Shown here piece by piece: positions 1 to 11,510 of a stretch of 64,000 nucleotides of DNA. The notes beneath the pieces were generated by a model. It saw only the letters and a list, made by a program, of their open reading frames with translations, was not told the origin of the DNA and made no database searches. The position numbers and the translations under genes were made by a program. The first letter of the stretch is position 1; every line of letters begins with the position of its first letter. Location of the stretch: the NCBI RefSeq assembly GCF_016801865.2, contig NC_068939.1, positions 69,343,072 to 69,407,071 of the forward strand, given 5' to 3'. This DNA comes from Culex pipiens pallens. Lineage: Eukaryota > Arthropoda > Insecta > Diptera > Culicidae.

Positions 1-575
1 AATCGAAAGACCTTTCCAACGAGTCTAAAAAAATGAAGATCTGGCAACCCTGTCTCATGCTATGACCACTTAAGTGACTATAATGTACTTTTTTGTAGCC
101 GGATCTCACTTAAATGTATGTAAACAACGTCCGGATCCATCATCCGACCCATCGTTGGTTAGGTAATCAAAAGACCTTTCCGATGAGTCTAAAACATTGA
201 GAATCTGGCAACCCTGTCTCAAGCTATGACCACTTAAGTGACATTAATGTACTTTTTTGTAGCCGGATCTCACTTAAACGTATGTAAACAATGTCCGGAT
301 CCACCATCCAACCCATCGTTGGTTAGGTAATCGAAAGACCTTTCCAACGAGTCCAAAACATTGAAGATCTGGCAACCCTGCCTCGAGTTCCAACCACTTA
401 AGTGATATTTATATACTTTTTGTAGCCGGATCTTACTTAAATGTATGTACACAATGTCCGGATCCATCATCCGACCCATCGTTGGTTAGGTTATCAAAAG
501 ACCTATCCAACGAGTCCAAAAAATTGAAGATCTGGCAACCCTGTCTCAAGCTATGAGCCCTTGAGTGATATGTGT
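1..575. repeat. 164-bp tandem satellite, about 3.5 copies
   Basis: Units begin near 1, 165, 329 and 492, each opening with a variant of aatcgaaagacctttccaac. Each unit contains the landmarks 'gatctggcaaccctg', 'tagccggatct' and 'cgacccatcgttggttagg'. Spacing is 164, 164 and 163 bases, and the last copy breaks off near 575 after 'gagcccttgagtgatatg'. Units differ by scattered substitutions and contain no conserved reading frame. The array is cut by the window start, so its true length is unknown. It is a satellite or minisatellite of unknown function. Confidence 0.9.
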
Positions 576-3349
576 GTTTTTAGTATTCCGGAACTTAACG
601 AAATCAGACGAAATTTGTGTCCAAACCTATCATATCACATATCACCCATTGGCATTGTTGGAAAAGAGTGAGGAAGGCATCAACCACATAGGTAGATTAA
701 GTTAGTTTTTCAAGTTTTGATTACCATTTTTAATGAATATGTTAAAAAAATAGATAAGCATGGTTTTGATAAATCGGATAAATATCAAATAATTTCCAAA
801 TGTATATATTTTTAACGAATAAAAATACGAAAAAATATTAACTACAAAAATGACAAAAAATCCTTTTCGTTAAGGCTATAACAAATATGTTTGTAGAATC
901 CTCCCCCTACACATGGACGTAATTTTGAACGAACGCTTATTCAGCGGGAGTTTGCATTGAATAGAATTTATGAAAAAAAAAATATATATTGTCGACATTG
1001 TAAATCCACATGATTAATTGTTCAGGTGAAAACTTATAACGCGGTCAAAAATGTAAGTGGGTGAATAAGGCTCTTAAATGCTTTTTCAACTGTTTTTGTA
1101 CAGGATGACGAAATATTTTGAGATAGGACACAGCTGCCTCTTGGATAGATAAACATTGAATTTTAATTGAATATCAAAATCTTGAAACTAGCCACCTGAA
1201 AAAAATCATGAAATTAAAAAAGAAATTTGATAAGTCCATAACTTTACCTGAATTTTTTGTTTTTTAAATCTTCAATCAAAAAAGAAACTTGATAAATCCC
1301 TTATTTCGCTAAAATTTTTGGGTATTTAAATTAATTTGCTGAAGAGCACTAATTTTAATCAATTTGTAATAATGATTTCAAATAAATTTTGTTAAAAAAT
1401 AATAATATTTGTACATTGTATTCCTATGAATTGTTTTAATACACTGAATTATCAAGTTTTTTCTTTGTTCTCTTCTTATTTAAATAATTAGTACTTTTAT
1501 TGTTGTTATTTTTTTCGCTCATAGCTATCTGAACAGATTTTTTTATTTAGGTACGTATCTTAGTAATATTTTTTAATTATCATTAAATTTACACGATTTG
1601 TTTTAGCTTCCTTGGATTTGTTTTTGTTGTTTTAGAACGTAGCACAAATAGCTGTTGCTATTCATGTTGATTATTACATCATTCTGCTTCTCAATATTTA
1701 ACAAATTGATTTAGTGTTGTTTTACACATTTTTTATCAATAGAAAAGCAAAGCGACATGTATCTTCAAAACAGCTTTTAACAACATTTTTTGTTAGTTTT
1801 TTGTTATCCTCTAAAGCGTTCCAAAGACAAATTTTAAGAGAATCTGTGCATTGCTTGAAAATAAATACAATCATTCCTTATCCGACAGTGAGCCTGATTT
1901 TGTGCTTTAACAAAAAAGAAAACCACACACCCACCGAAGAAGAAAATCTTCAATCAGCCTGAACTTCTTTGATGCTATACTCGATTGCCTCGAACATTAG
2001 TCGTTACATTTGATGTGCCTTACCCAGCATGATAGCGCACGGAACACAACCGGCTTTTTGACAAAACACAACGCCCGATTTGAATACTTTCTTCTCAGTG
2101 TGTGCAAGCATTGAGGTTTTACGAGCACGTTCGTACAAGCTCCTATTTGCATTTGTCATTGAACGAGCTTTAACGCGGTGTGAGTTTACATCCCCTATGA
2201 TATATGTGGGTTGAAATTTGGACACGAAGCGGGGTCCACACAATCACGATATGTAATAATTTATTTACAATTTATGACTGAAGTTTACATTTTATGGTAA
2301 TGAAGGCAAACAGCTGAATAATATATTGATCTGTTTGAAAACAAAGCAAATCAAAACAGTATTCAAAAGTAGCAACAAAAAATCCTGGCTTCATTCGCAA
2401 CATTTTTTTTTTTCCAATAGCGTGGAATACAAAATGAGTTTGATGCCAGAATCCAGAGTTCGAGGAAAAGGTACGCGCGATATCACACGAAAAGCACACT
2501 GATTAAGCCGTAAATGTGAGGTAAAATATAAAGGGAACGCTAGCCGTCTCTTCTAACTTGGCGTGCCAATTGGCAATAACCGGTGAGTTAGCAAGTACCC
2601 TTTCCGATAGCTGCTTCTGGCAGCCGTTTACTGTCGTTGATGGTGGGTTTCGAAGAAATGGTCACGATTTCGCTAGTCGCACGAACTGTGTAACGATTGT
2701 TGTTGACTCTTCTAACTTTCAAGTTTATAAAGCATGCCATTTTGGTTTTCCATGAAGTTGGAAGAATTTTGAATGTTGTTGTTAGTCCTTTAAGATGTTG
2801 TTTTGAGAATCTTGTTTACCTTTTCTTCAATAAAACCACCATTACCCAGAATGTAGCTTGGATTGGTTTCGAATGAAAGGCTCATCTTGGAGTGAACTTT
2901 TCTCGAAATTAGAAGGCGAAAGTCTGAAGAGACTTGCTCCTATTACAGATCATTCGAAGGTTCGTTATTGTGCGCTGTAAGGTAAAGAAGCCACTAGGCA
3001 GGGTGGAAGAATTGCACCGGAAACAAGACTTTCTTTATTTTGAGAATTTGTTTATGATTCAAAATTGAGCTAGCAACAAGGGCCAGGTTCATAAAATTAG
3101 ATTTTTTTTCATGATAAAGCTTAACAAAGGCTGTCAAGTTTCGTGTAAAACGAATGCAGCATTGCATGTTTTTCAACTCACGTATTTTGTCGTTTCACAA
3201 CGAACAATCATGATATTTAATTGAAAATCACAAATCATTGAATTTCGCTTCAGAACGACGACGTATCCTATAACACTGACCTACAAAAATTGACAAAAAT
3301 TACTGCGCAGGCTCAACTCGAGGGGAAGCATGAAGTTTGGAGTCCCCAG
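576..3349. other. AT-rich intergenic or intronic DNA, nothing recognised
   Basis: Poly-A/T-rich sequence with no convincing coding region. Short open frames here lack codon structure, homology that I recognise, or splice context. The segment 2000-2760 is somewhat less AT-rich and may be old single-copy DNA, but I cannot assign it. Confidence 0.5.
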
Positions 3350-3572
3350 AAACACGTGCACTTTGATTTTTGCGAAAATATTTAGACAGAGTCGAATGGT
3401 TTTTCTACAAATTTTGTATGAAAAATTAGGGTGGTTCGTCGCTCTTGCATACAAGCAAAAATTGCATGCAATATGTAAGAGTGCGAGCAGCTCTAATTTT
3501 CCATACACACATTGGAGAAAAACTATCCGGCCCTGTCTAAATATTTTTGAAAAATTCAATGTGCACGTGTTT
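3350..3572. repeat. Small foldback (MITE-like) element
   Basis: The left arm starts 'aaacacgtgcactttg' and runs through 'aaatatttagacagagtcg' to 'ggtttttctacaa'. The right arm repeats this inverted: 'ttggagaaaaacta', then 'ccctgtctaaatattt', then 'aatgtgcacgtgttt'. Arms are about 60 bp and enclose about 100 bp. No transposase is encoded. It is a non-autonomous hairpin element; family and target duplication were not identified. Confidence 0.7.
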
Positions 3573-5004
3573 GCGTTTTGTTGGTCGGTGTTATGATTGC
3601 TGAGTGATTTGTTTATTTTAATTTTTTTTCTAAAAGACTTTTTTTTATTGAATTTTCAGTTTTATTCTTATGTATTTTTTTAAAGATTTTTTAAAATATT
3701 GTAATTTCCAGGGTTTTAGATTACTTTTCTCATTTTTTATGATTTGGTTTTTTATTAGTTCTATCCAATTTCCCAAAATTTGCTCATAAATGTTTGCTGA
3801 TGTTATATTACCATAAAAGGGTTCACTTGTATAAAAATAATGATTTTAATCAGCCCAAAAAAATATAGGGAAAAAAGACAGGAAACATTAAAATTTCAAT
3901 GGAATTAGAAGTCTAATTAACCGAAATTCAGAAATTCAACCGCGACTGTTAAAAGAGCCGGAGGGACATAAACTTGAAGTACATTTGAACGGCCTTAATT
4001 TTTTTTTTAAATTTTTTATTCCACTTTCTAGAATTTTATTCACCAGAAATGTTTGTTGATATTTATTTACCAAAAAGAGGTAAACTTGTATGAGAATGTT
4101 TTTTTTTAAGATGACCAGTTCCTTTTGATCTTCCTTTAAATCTTCAAGTCTTCAAATGTATCTTCATTAGGATGGCCAGAAAACAAAAGGCCCGTTGCTT
4201 CACAAGCGGAAAACTTTTTTTTTGGTTTTTTAAGCATCTATGCAAATTTTGAGCGATTTTTTTTGATACCGGTGCCTAAAGCTGGTGAAAAAATATTTTT
4301 CATACAAAAATAACATTTTTAAATCGCAAATAACTTTTCAGTATCGAGTCTTACAGCTTTGGTATGTTCTATAAAGTTGTAAAACATTAAATTTCCAATG
4401 AGAATCTCACTTTTGGGAATATTTTGATGGAAGTAGCGCACCGTGCAGACCAAACCGTAAGAAAATTGAGTTTTCCATACATTTTTTCGATTTTTCTCAT
4501 ACAAATTTCCCTTCGAGTATCAATGTTGACCGATTTTGCTCATATTTGGCTCAGAGTCCTAAAATAGCTCAAGGAAAAATATTCAGCTTGTTGAGCGAGG
4601 TTTTGATAAAAAGTTCAATACTCTGGGCACCCTAATCTTCGTGGGCTTTTGTGTTTGTAGGTAAAGTTATTTTTTTGCATTTTTTATTGTTGTATTTTTA
4701 AATTTTTGTGCTTTATTTTTTAATAGAATTTGTAAGTAGCTTTTTTGTTGTTTACAGGGTTGCCAGATTTACGAATTGCATACTGTAATAACGATAGTGT
4801 GGCAGATCTTCAAAATTCAAGATTCGTCTGATTTTTACTGTCTTCCATCGATGTGTTTAAAAATGGTTCCAGATTGTTCCAAATGTATATTTTTATCAAA
4901 ATTAATTTGTTTCAGCTCTGAAAAAATATTAAACATACATTTAAGAACTCATAACATTACACGCACAGGGTTGCTAGCTGTTAAATGATTTTGACTTTTT
5001 TTAG
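3573..5004. other. AT-rich DNA, nothing recognised
   Basis: Homopolymer-rich sequence. The part around 4300-4520 ('catacaaaaataac', 'tttccatacatttttt') resembles the low-complexity arms of the mosquito foldbacks elsewhere in the window, but no clear paired arm was found. No gene is supported. Confidence 0.45.
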
Positions 5005-5029
5005 TAAGTCTCTCAATTTACTGCTTATA

Positions 5030-5103
5030 GGAGCGGCCGTGGCTGACTGGTTACGGTGTTCGCTTTGTAAGCGAATGGTTCTGGGTTCCATGCCCAGCTG
5101 CTC
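5030..5103 (+). other. tRNA-Thr(TGT)-like head of the SINE
   Basis: A near-complete cloverleaf can be drawn: acceptor ggagcgg with ctgctcc (one G-T pair), anticodon stem ttcgc/gcgaa with loop tttgtaa (anticodon TGT), and T stem ctggg/cccag. The T loop is ttccatg, which departs from the B-box consensus. It lies exactly at the 5' end of a SINE with target duplications, so it is the SINE's pol III promoter rather than a cellular tRNA gene. Confidence 0.75.
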
Positions 5104-5162
5104 CCAACGAGAAAGTTAAGAACATATAAATTTGAAATGGTGAATATGAACGAAAAATCAAA

Positions 5163-5237
5163 GTCGCTCAAGGCGGGGTTCGATCCCTCGTCCTTTGGAT
5201 TGGTAAGCAAAAATGCTAACCACTAGGCCGTGACGAC
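5163..5237 (-). other. Second, inverted tRNA-like unit inside the SINE
   Basis: Read on the minus strand it starts gtcgt and ends gcgac, which can pair. It has an A-box-like 'ggcctagtggttagca' and a B-box-like 'gggatcgaacccc'. The anticodon arm is degenerate, so no isotype is assigned. A related inverted unit sits at the same place in the sister element (25723-25793). Confidence 0.6.
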
Positions 5238-5770
5238 TTGGTGAGCGTGGATTGAAATTAAGAATACTGTTACAGAGAGCGAGTTGTGGCGCTATAACCA
5301 CGGCAAATAGTATCCAGGGCATTCGTGGATATACAATGTCCCATCCCAGAGGGTCCCGGAGTACCAAACATTCTTAGCATGGTGCTCCCAACGAATACAA
5401 CCAAAATCTCGGAGCGTATGGTGGTGTGTCCCCACGCTTCTTCCTCCCCTGTCGATTCAGAATTGTGTTGTTGTTCGAACACTCAGTGCTCAAACTCAAC
5501 CCAATTACGAGTCATCTCTGCGATACGGCTTTACGCAGTAGGCCTGGTCGCTTTAACACTTGTGATGTTTCAATGCATTTCAATGCAATGGCGCATTACA
5601 AATATTAATAAATGACAAGAAGAGTGCTAGGCGTCATCTAACCTAAGCGCTCTCCAGGATCCCTTCGAAAGGTTGGCTGCGTTAGGGTCTGATTAGATTA
5701 GATTAGATAAGTCTCTCAATTTACTGCTTTTTTGTTTTAATCTTTATATAATATAATTTATTCAATTCAG

Positions 5771-5960
5771 TGAAATGTGATCCGTTCACAGAATCCTCTC
5801 TGCGGTAAACACAATGCAGTAGGGACGGCCGCTAAAATTTTTGCATTACATTTTCGGGGCTACTCGGATGTTCTGCAATTATTAATATTGACAAGAAAAG
5901 TTCTTGAGGCGTAATCTTATCACAAGACTTTCCAGCATACTTTCATTGGAATAAGGCAAT
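5771..5960 (+). mobile_element. 5'-truncated fragment of the same SINE family
   Basis: The fragment matches the body and 3' part of the SINE at 25321-25924 read on its minus strand: 'gaaatgtgatccgttcac', 'attaatattgacaagaa', 'ttcttgaggcgtaatctta'. It lacks the tRNA head and a clear gatta tail, as expected for a 5'-truncated or decayed copy. It lies just beyond the target repeat of the complete copy at 5027-5707. Confidence 0.65.
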
Positions 5961-6118
5961 GAAAGAAATGGTGAAAATCATATTTTTTATCCATACACCC
6001 AACTGGCAGTCGCATGATTGTGAAGCATGGCGGCATGAAATTATATCAGAATCTGCATGAAATCTGTCCTCATGCATTTTTTGCGATATAGGGGTATGAC
6101 ATTTTTGCCCGTTACCGA

Positions 6119-6335
6119 CCGAGCCACGTAGCCCAGTGGTAACGCTTCCGCCTCGTAAGCGGTAGATCGGGGTTCAAATCCCGGCTCGGACTAACACAAC
6201 TGGTGATCTTTTCCCTTCTGGAATCGATTGCTTAGTAAAGGGAAGGTAGTGTATCGTCACAAACTGGACCTTATCACGACACCTTAGGGAGGCGACCTAT
6301 GGAATGTTAACATTAACCTTAACATGTTAACATTA
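6119..6335 (+). mobile_element. tRNA-Thr(CGT)-headed SINE
   Basis: The head at 6119-6190 folds as a tRNA: a perfect 7-bp acceptor (ccgagcc/ggctcgg), anticodon stem ccgc/gcgg with loop ctcgtaa (CGT), and B-box 'ggggttcaaatccc'. The T stem has one mismatch. A tRNA-unrelated body follows, with 'ccttatcacgacacctta', and ends in a tttaacatt-type repeat (about 6304-6335, 'tgttaacattaaccttaac'). I read it as a SINE. A decayed cellular tRNA gene is less likely because the downstream body looks like a repeat. Confidence 0.6.
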
Positions 6336-6563
6336 AGTTGAGAATGAAACTGCCACTGAATCCGCTTTGTAAATGCCGGCCCCGATACTCTTTAAGGGTG
6401 TTCCCCTCAGGAACTGGGAAAGATTTACTTTTTTTACGACAATTATCGACATTACCGACGGCTGATTGATTGTATTGGAGAAAAAAAATCTAAACAGAAC
6501 GAGGATTGAACTATCAACTTCTTTGTTATCGGTCCGACACGCTACCACCGCGCCATGGACGCT
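6336..6563 (-). mobile_element. tRNA-headed SINE, tail-to-tail with its neighbour
   Basis: On the minus strand a tRNA-like head (6492-6563) carries an A box 'tggcgcggtggtagcg', a likely GAT anticodon and a B box 'gatagttcaatcctcg'. It is followed by a poly-T run and a body containing 'cagttcctgaggggaac' and 'ggggccggcatttacaaag'. It converges on the same ttaacatt-rich tail as the SINE at 6119-6335. I did not find target duplications, so it could also be one composite element with two inverted tRNA units. Confidence 0.5.
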
Positions 6564-9500
6564 TGATGAATTGAGAGGAACAGAGCACCAACATATTCTT
6601 CTCTCTGGAGTGTTGCTCGGGGACGTGCCAGTATTATATGTGTTGGTGAGAACTGTAGATCGCTGACATGTTTACACGCGGGCAAAAATGAGCTATGAGC
6701 TTGCTGCAAAAACTGTTAGAAAATGTAACATTTTCTGCAGCAAATTCACTGTTGCAGATTTTGACATATATTTTTCCTTTAGGTGTATTAACATTCAGAC
6801 AGAAAAAAAACGGAAAATGTTCTACTTCTTCACCAAGACATGAATGTTTGCTCACCTGGAAATAAAATCCAAACACCGACTCAGTAGGGATACAGTAGGG
6901 ATAGTAGGATACTACCTTCACCACCCCCGACTACATTTCGGAGGGAAAACTTCTCGACAATAAAACTACCGTCTATCATTCTCCACTATACTGCTGCTGC
7001 TGCTGCTGCCACCCAACTGCCGGCAGGTAGTGGCAGGTTTCCACCCGGGTTTTTTTTCGGCATCCCAACAGGTTGCCAGTTACAATAGAGCCTTGGATGG
7101 CTCTGAACATGGAAGAGGAGGAGCACACGGCACTGCCGTAATAAAAATACACACAACTCTAATTTTCTTTATGTAGATTCAGTCGGTGTGTACGTGGCTT
7201 TTGTGGAGCTGCTCGGCGGTGTTTATTGTAATTTTGATATGAGCTTTTTTTTGCTTGTGGTTTTATCATTTACAAGTTTGACGGAACTTTATGTGCTACG
7301 TTGACAAATTTTTGGTCAAACGTCGCTGCGTTGCTAACTTGTCGTACGTGCATTTCGGACCAAATTGAGTTAAGAACGCCATTTTGTGCTGCTATCAATG
7401 CGTCACATTTTGACCTTCACAGATTCCCAAAGTTCGTTTCAATCCTGAGATATTCAATAAAAACCGAAAAAACTCCGTGCATTTTTGTCACTTTTTAAAT
7501 GAAAGAAGTTTGAAAATTGATGTAAGTGCGACAATTGACCAAAGGGATTTCAGGTCAGAACGCGTTTGACACAGGTGCGAGCTCGACTACCGTAAACATT
7601 TTCAATTATAACTCGGGACTGCCGCAACCAACTTCAATCAAACTTTAGGACAATGCACAGAATGGCCAATCAAACAAAACGTGGTTGTTATTGTTTCCAT
7701 TGCTTACTCTATTTTTCGTTTATTCAAGGTCAAACATTAAAACGCGTTTTTCTCGGAACGTCAAAAAGCGACGTACGGCAAGCTTGCACGATGGCAAATG
7801 TCACAACTTTCTCGTTTAGGTGTACCAACGACAGCGAAGGGTGAAAGCCAGTGTGATACAAACATGAATGTTTGATAATTGTATAATGGAAGTTTTCTGT
7901 GTCGGAGTCACAACATTCCGTACATGACAGTGCATCTGCATGTGGGAACCGGCAAAAACTGCAGCATCTCAGAATGCACCGAAAATGGCTGCACAGAAAA
8001 ACAAGGAGGAGAAGTTTTTGCCCCTCGAGAGAGCACATAGAGAAACAACAATTTCGTCCAACTTTGCCTATAAATTTTCATAATTTTAGGCAATCTAGCT
8101 TCGTTTGCGAATGTTGGGAAATGAGAGTTTTTTTTATGAACTTGGACGCTCAGGAGAGAAAGCCCGGAGGACATTACCGAGGATGGTCCTCTTCTAGGTC
8201 AAGCGATGCATTTGAATATTAGGAAACATGTGCTCAATTTCCCAGAACAGGACAGGGGAGTTTCGTTCAGCCTATATGAACGTTGTTACGGTTTATGGCG
8301 GTAATTTGCTTAACTTTGGCCTGAAGAACTTTTGTTTGAATTGAGTGGACTTTTTCTTATTTGAAATATGTCCGTAAATCTAATTTGAAAAAAGCAGTGT
8401 AAATTGTAATTTATGATACCCGATAATCCATTCAATCCTTCACATCGGAATTCATTCTATATCAATATTTGGATCCTGCCCAAAGATAACATTGACATAA
8501 GCTGCGAGATTGTAGTCATTACGCAAATTAAAGCCGTACTGACAAATTTGATGTACTCGCTTGGCGCAGCAGGGGGGCTGCTGCAATTAGATTTCACCTT
8601 TTGGTATACACGTGGCCAAACGGTGCAATATTAATGGCAGCGAATAAATCAATTTTCAAATCATGATGCATATCTCAGGACTAGGGAGATGCTTAATTTT
8701 TTAAAGTTTTAACCGTGAATGCAGAGTTTTAAGATTTTTTTTTAACTTTTACATCAAACAAATGTTGAAGCTGGAGATAATCTTAAACGGTCTGATCACC
8801 CTAATAAAACCGCTCAACCCTATCGTCGCGACTGGAGATTATTCATACCCGGGTAATTCGTCCGTTCGTCCATCACATACACATCTGGCTGGTGAGTCGT
8901 TCTCTCTATATCCACGGGCAAAACGGGCTAGGTTCAATTTCACCCCTCAGTCCGTCACACACACTGAGGTCACCGGGTATTAAAGGTGACGGGACCCGCG
9001 TACGTCGCGTGCGTATGTGACCTGCATGTGGGAAAGCTCATTGCTCATATCAGAACGGTGGAATCACGTGCCTTACCTTAATACAGGGCGCCAGTCACTT
9101 CCAGAACACTTCTGTTCGGTTGTAGGAACGGCTGTATAGCCGGAGGTTGGTTCAACTTTGTCAAGGCTGATGGCCGATGTGCCACAATTGCTCAACTTCA
9201 CTTTTCAGTACTAACTCTGACGAAACTTTCTTCAGCCAGTTTTGGCTCATTTATTTGTGAAGGTGAAGGGGGTTAAGGGTTAGGGATGTAGTCTCAGTCA
9301 GGGGTTCCTGAAAGTTTTGGTTTTCCGAAGCAGGATGAATGAAGAAAAATCCTCTAGGCGTGGTGTTGCCAATAAAGGAATTTCGAAATGTTTACAAACA
9401 ATGAGATATAGCAGAATTGAACTTGAACCAAACAAAATTGTCAGGCCATTTTTTATTGCAAATTTGATTTGACAGTTTTGTATGACATATTTTTTGTAGT

Positions 9501-9620
9501 TTTGTATTTTATTATTTAACTTAACTTTTTTTTAACTTTTTAGATCCTGCCTTCAGTACTCGATAATGCACCTGAGCAACTCTCTACGAAATCCGCCGAT
9601 TTTTTATCATTTTTATTTTT
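6564..9620. other. Largely unassigned DNA with a short CTG run
   Basis: This 3-kb stretch is less repetitive than its surroundings. 6991-7009 is a short (ctg)n run. 7000-8640 and 8800-9300 have mixed base composition without recognisable repeats and could be single-copy intronic or intergenic DNA. Several open frames of 60-107 codons overlap each other on both strands. None has a recognisable domain, so none is called. Confidence 0.45.
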
Positions 9621-11068
9621 GTATTTTTTTTATTTGACTTAAACTTTGTGGGGGCCTTCCCTATGACCAAATAAGCTATTTTGCGTCATTGGTTCACCCA
9701 TACAAGTCTCCATGCAATTTTGGCTGCTGTCCATACAAAAATGGTATGTAAATATTCAAACAGCTGTAACTTTTCAGTGAATTTTCTGATCAATTTGGTG
9801 TCTTCGGCAAAGTTGTAGGTATTGTTGAGGACTTTTGAGAAAAAAATTAGTACACTAAAACTCAATTTCCCAAAATACGTATTTTTTGATTTTCGAGATT
9901 TTTTGATATGTTTTAGGAGACAAAAATCCGCAACTTTTGAGCCATAGAGAAACATGGTCAAAAAATCTGCCGCCGAGTTATGATTTTTTGAAAAAAACAG
10001 TGATTTTTGGAAAAAAACGAAGTTTCATGCAAAAACAAGTTTGACATTATTTTTAAATGCAAAATTGAGTTTGCAATCGAAAAGTACTTTACAGTTTTTT
10101 TGATAAGATATAGCCGCCGAAAGTTTGATTTTAGCGAAATATTTGCAGTTTTTCAATTTTTAAAAATAGTGACCATGAGTGACCGTTTCTGAAAATATTT
10201 TTTTGAGAAGTTCAGAAAATTTGCTATAAAATTGTCTAAAAGACATTGAAGATTGGACCTAGGGTTACTGAGAAAGAGCCGCTTTAAGAAAAAGAAACAC
10301 GAAAATTGAAGTTTTCTTAATCTCACCAAAATAACCCACCATTTTCTATTGACGATATCTCAGCAACTAAGAGTCCGATTATCAATGTTAATACATGAAA
10401 CATTCGTGAAATTTTTCGATCTTTTCAAAAAAAAATATTTTGAATTTTTTAAAACAAGACTAGCATTTTAAATGGGCATAATATTCAATGTTTGGCCTTT
10501 TTAAAATGTTAAATTTAATTTTTAAATCTTCAATGTCTCTTAGACAATTTTATAGCAAATTTTCTGAACTTCTCAAAAAAATATTTTTAGAAACGGTCAC
10601 TCATGGTCACTATTTTTAAAAATTGAAAAACTGCAAATATTTCTGTAAAGTACTTTTCGATTGCAAATTCAATTTTGCATTAACAAATAATGTCAAACTT
10701 GTTTTTGCATAAAACTTCGGATTTTTGTCCCCTAAAACATATCAAAAAATCTCGAAAATAAAAAAATACGTATTTTGGGAAATTGAGTTTTAGTAAAAAA
10801 AAGTTAATTAAAAAATCTGCAAAAAAAAAATTCTGTGTACCTATTTTTTTCTCGAAAGTCCTCAACAATACCTACAACTTTGCCAAAGACACCAAATTGA
10901 TCAGAAAATTCACTCATAAGTTACAGCTGTTTGAATATTTACATACCATTTTTGTATGGACAGCAGCCAAAATTGTATGGAGACTTGTATTGGTGAACCA
11001 ATGACGCAAAATAGCTTATTTGGTCATAGGGAAGGCCCCCAAAAAGTTTGAGCCAAATCAAAAAATAC
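9621..11068. mobile_element. 1.45-kb foldback element with long arms
   Basis: The left arm (about 9621-10250) and right arm (about 10520-11068) are inverted copies. For example, 'gggggccttccctatgacc' at 9650 matches 'ggtcatagggaaggccccc' at 11023, and 'acagctgtaacttttcagtg' at 9760 matches 'cataagttacagctgtttg' at 10915. The arms are ~550-630 bp with small indels and substitutions, around a ~270-bp centre. No transposase frame is present. Parts recur elsewhere, for example near 26,500. If transcribed it would form a long imperfect hairpin RNA. Confidence 0.85.
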
Positions 11069-11199
11069 AAATAAAATCCATTTCCGGTTTTGGTAGAGAT
11101 TTGTCACCTTCAAGCGCAAAAGATCATTTTTGGTTTCCATGAACAAACAAAAAAAAAAATCGAAAATTGAAATCCATTGAAATGTATTTTGAGTCTCTA

Positions 11200-11510
11200 A
11201 CTTTTTACTGCAACTGAAAGGCCCTCATTATGACCTACAATTTTAACGAAATTCAAAATGAAAAAATACCCTTCTGGGTTAGTGTAGATTCGAAAAGCAT
11301 ATTAATTTCCCTTAAAATAACATGTTACAAAAATTTTTACAAACAAGTTACGGAAAATAGAAGAATTTTCAAAACTTTTAAATATTTTGTTCGATAAAAA
11401 AAACGTTTTTTTCCGAATGCTGAGCACACCATCAAATTGGGCGTCCAATTTTCCATGAAAGTCCCTTTGAAACAAAATCAACCATTGATTTTTTAAATCC
11501 AATTAACTAT
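11200..11510 (+). repeat. Single-arm relative of the 33.0-34.6 kb foldback
   Basis: Segments such as 'gtagattcgaaaagca', 'aataacatgttacaaaaat', 'ttccgaatgctgagcac' and 'ttgggcgtccaatttt' match, in the same order, the right arm of the foldback at 33037-34609. Only one arm is evident here, so this is a partial or decayed copy. Confidence 0.6.

Larger units (their letters stand above)
5027..5707 (+). mobile_element. 681-bp tRNA-headed SINE with (GATTA)n tail and 22-bp target duplication
   Basis: The element is bounded by a perfect 22-bp direct repeat (5005-5026 and 5708-5729, beginning taagtctctcaattta), which marks a target-primed insertion. In order it contains a forward tRNA-like head (5030-5103), a ~59-bp spacer, a second tRNA-like unit in reverse orientation (5163-5237), a tRNA-unrelated body, and a 3' tail of gatta repeats at about 5692-5707. 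Its 3' ~100 bp is shared with the element at 25321-25924 and with the fragment at 5771-5960. There is no protein-coding capacity, so mobilisation would need a LINE reverse transcriptase. The two-tRNA design recalls the Culex SINE Twin, but here the second tRNA unit is inverted and a long body follows. Confidence 0.85.

Noticed and set aside
5030..5103. Functional tRNA-Thr(TGT) gene
   Set aside because: It starts three bases inside a 22-bp target duplication and is followed by a SINE body and repeat tail. The T loop also departs from consensus.
6119..6190. Functional tRNA-Thr(CGT) gene
   Set aside because: The fold is good, but there is a T-stem mismatch, a repeat-like body and tail follow, and a facing tRNA-like head lies nearby. 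It could still be a real gene at low probability.
7730..8222. Frames of 102-107 codons on both strands near 8 kb
   Set aside because: They are mutually overlapping, with no domain or conserved motif that I recognise and no splice context.
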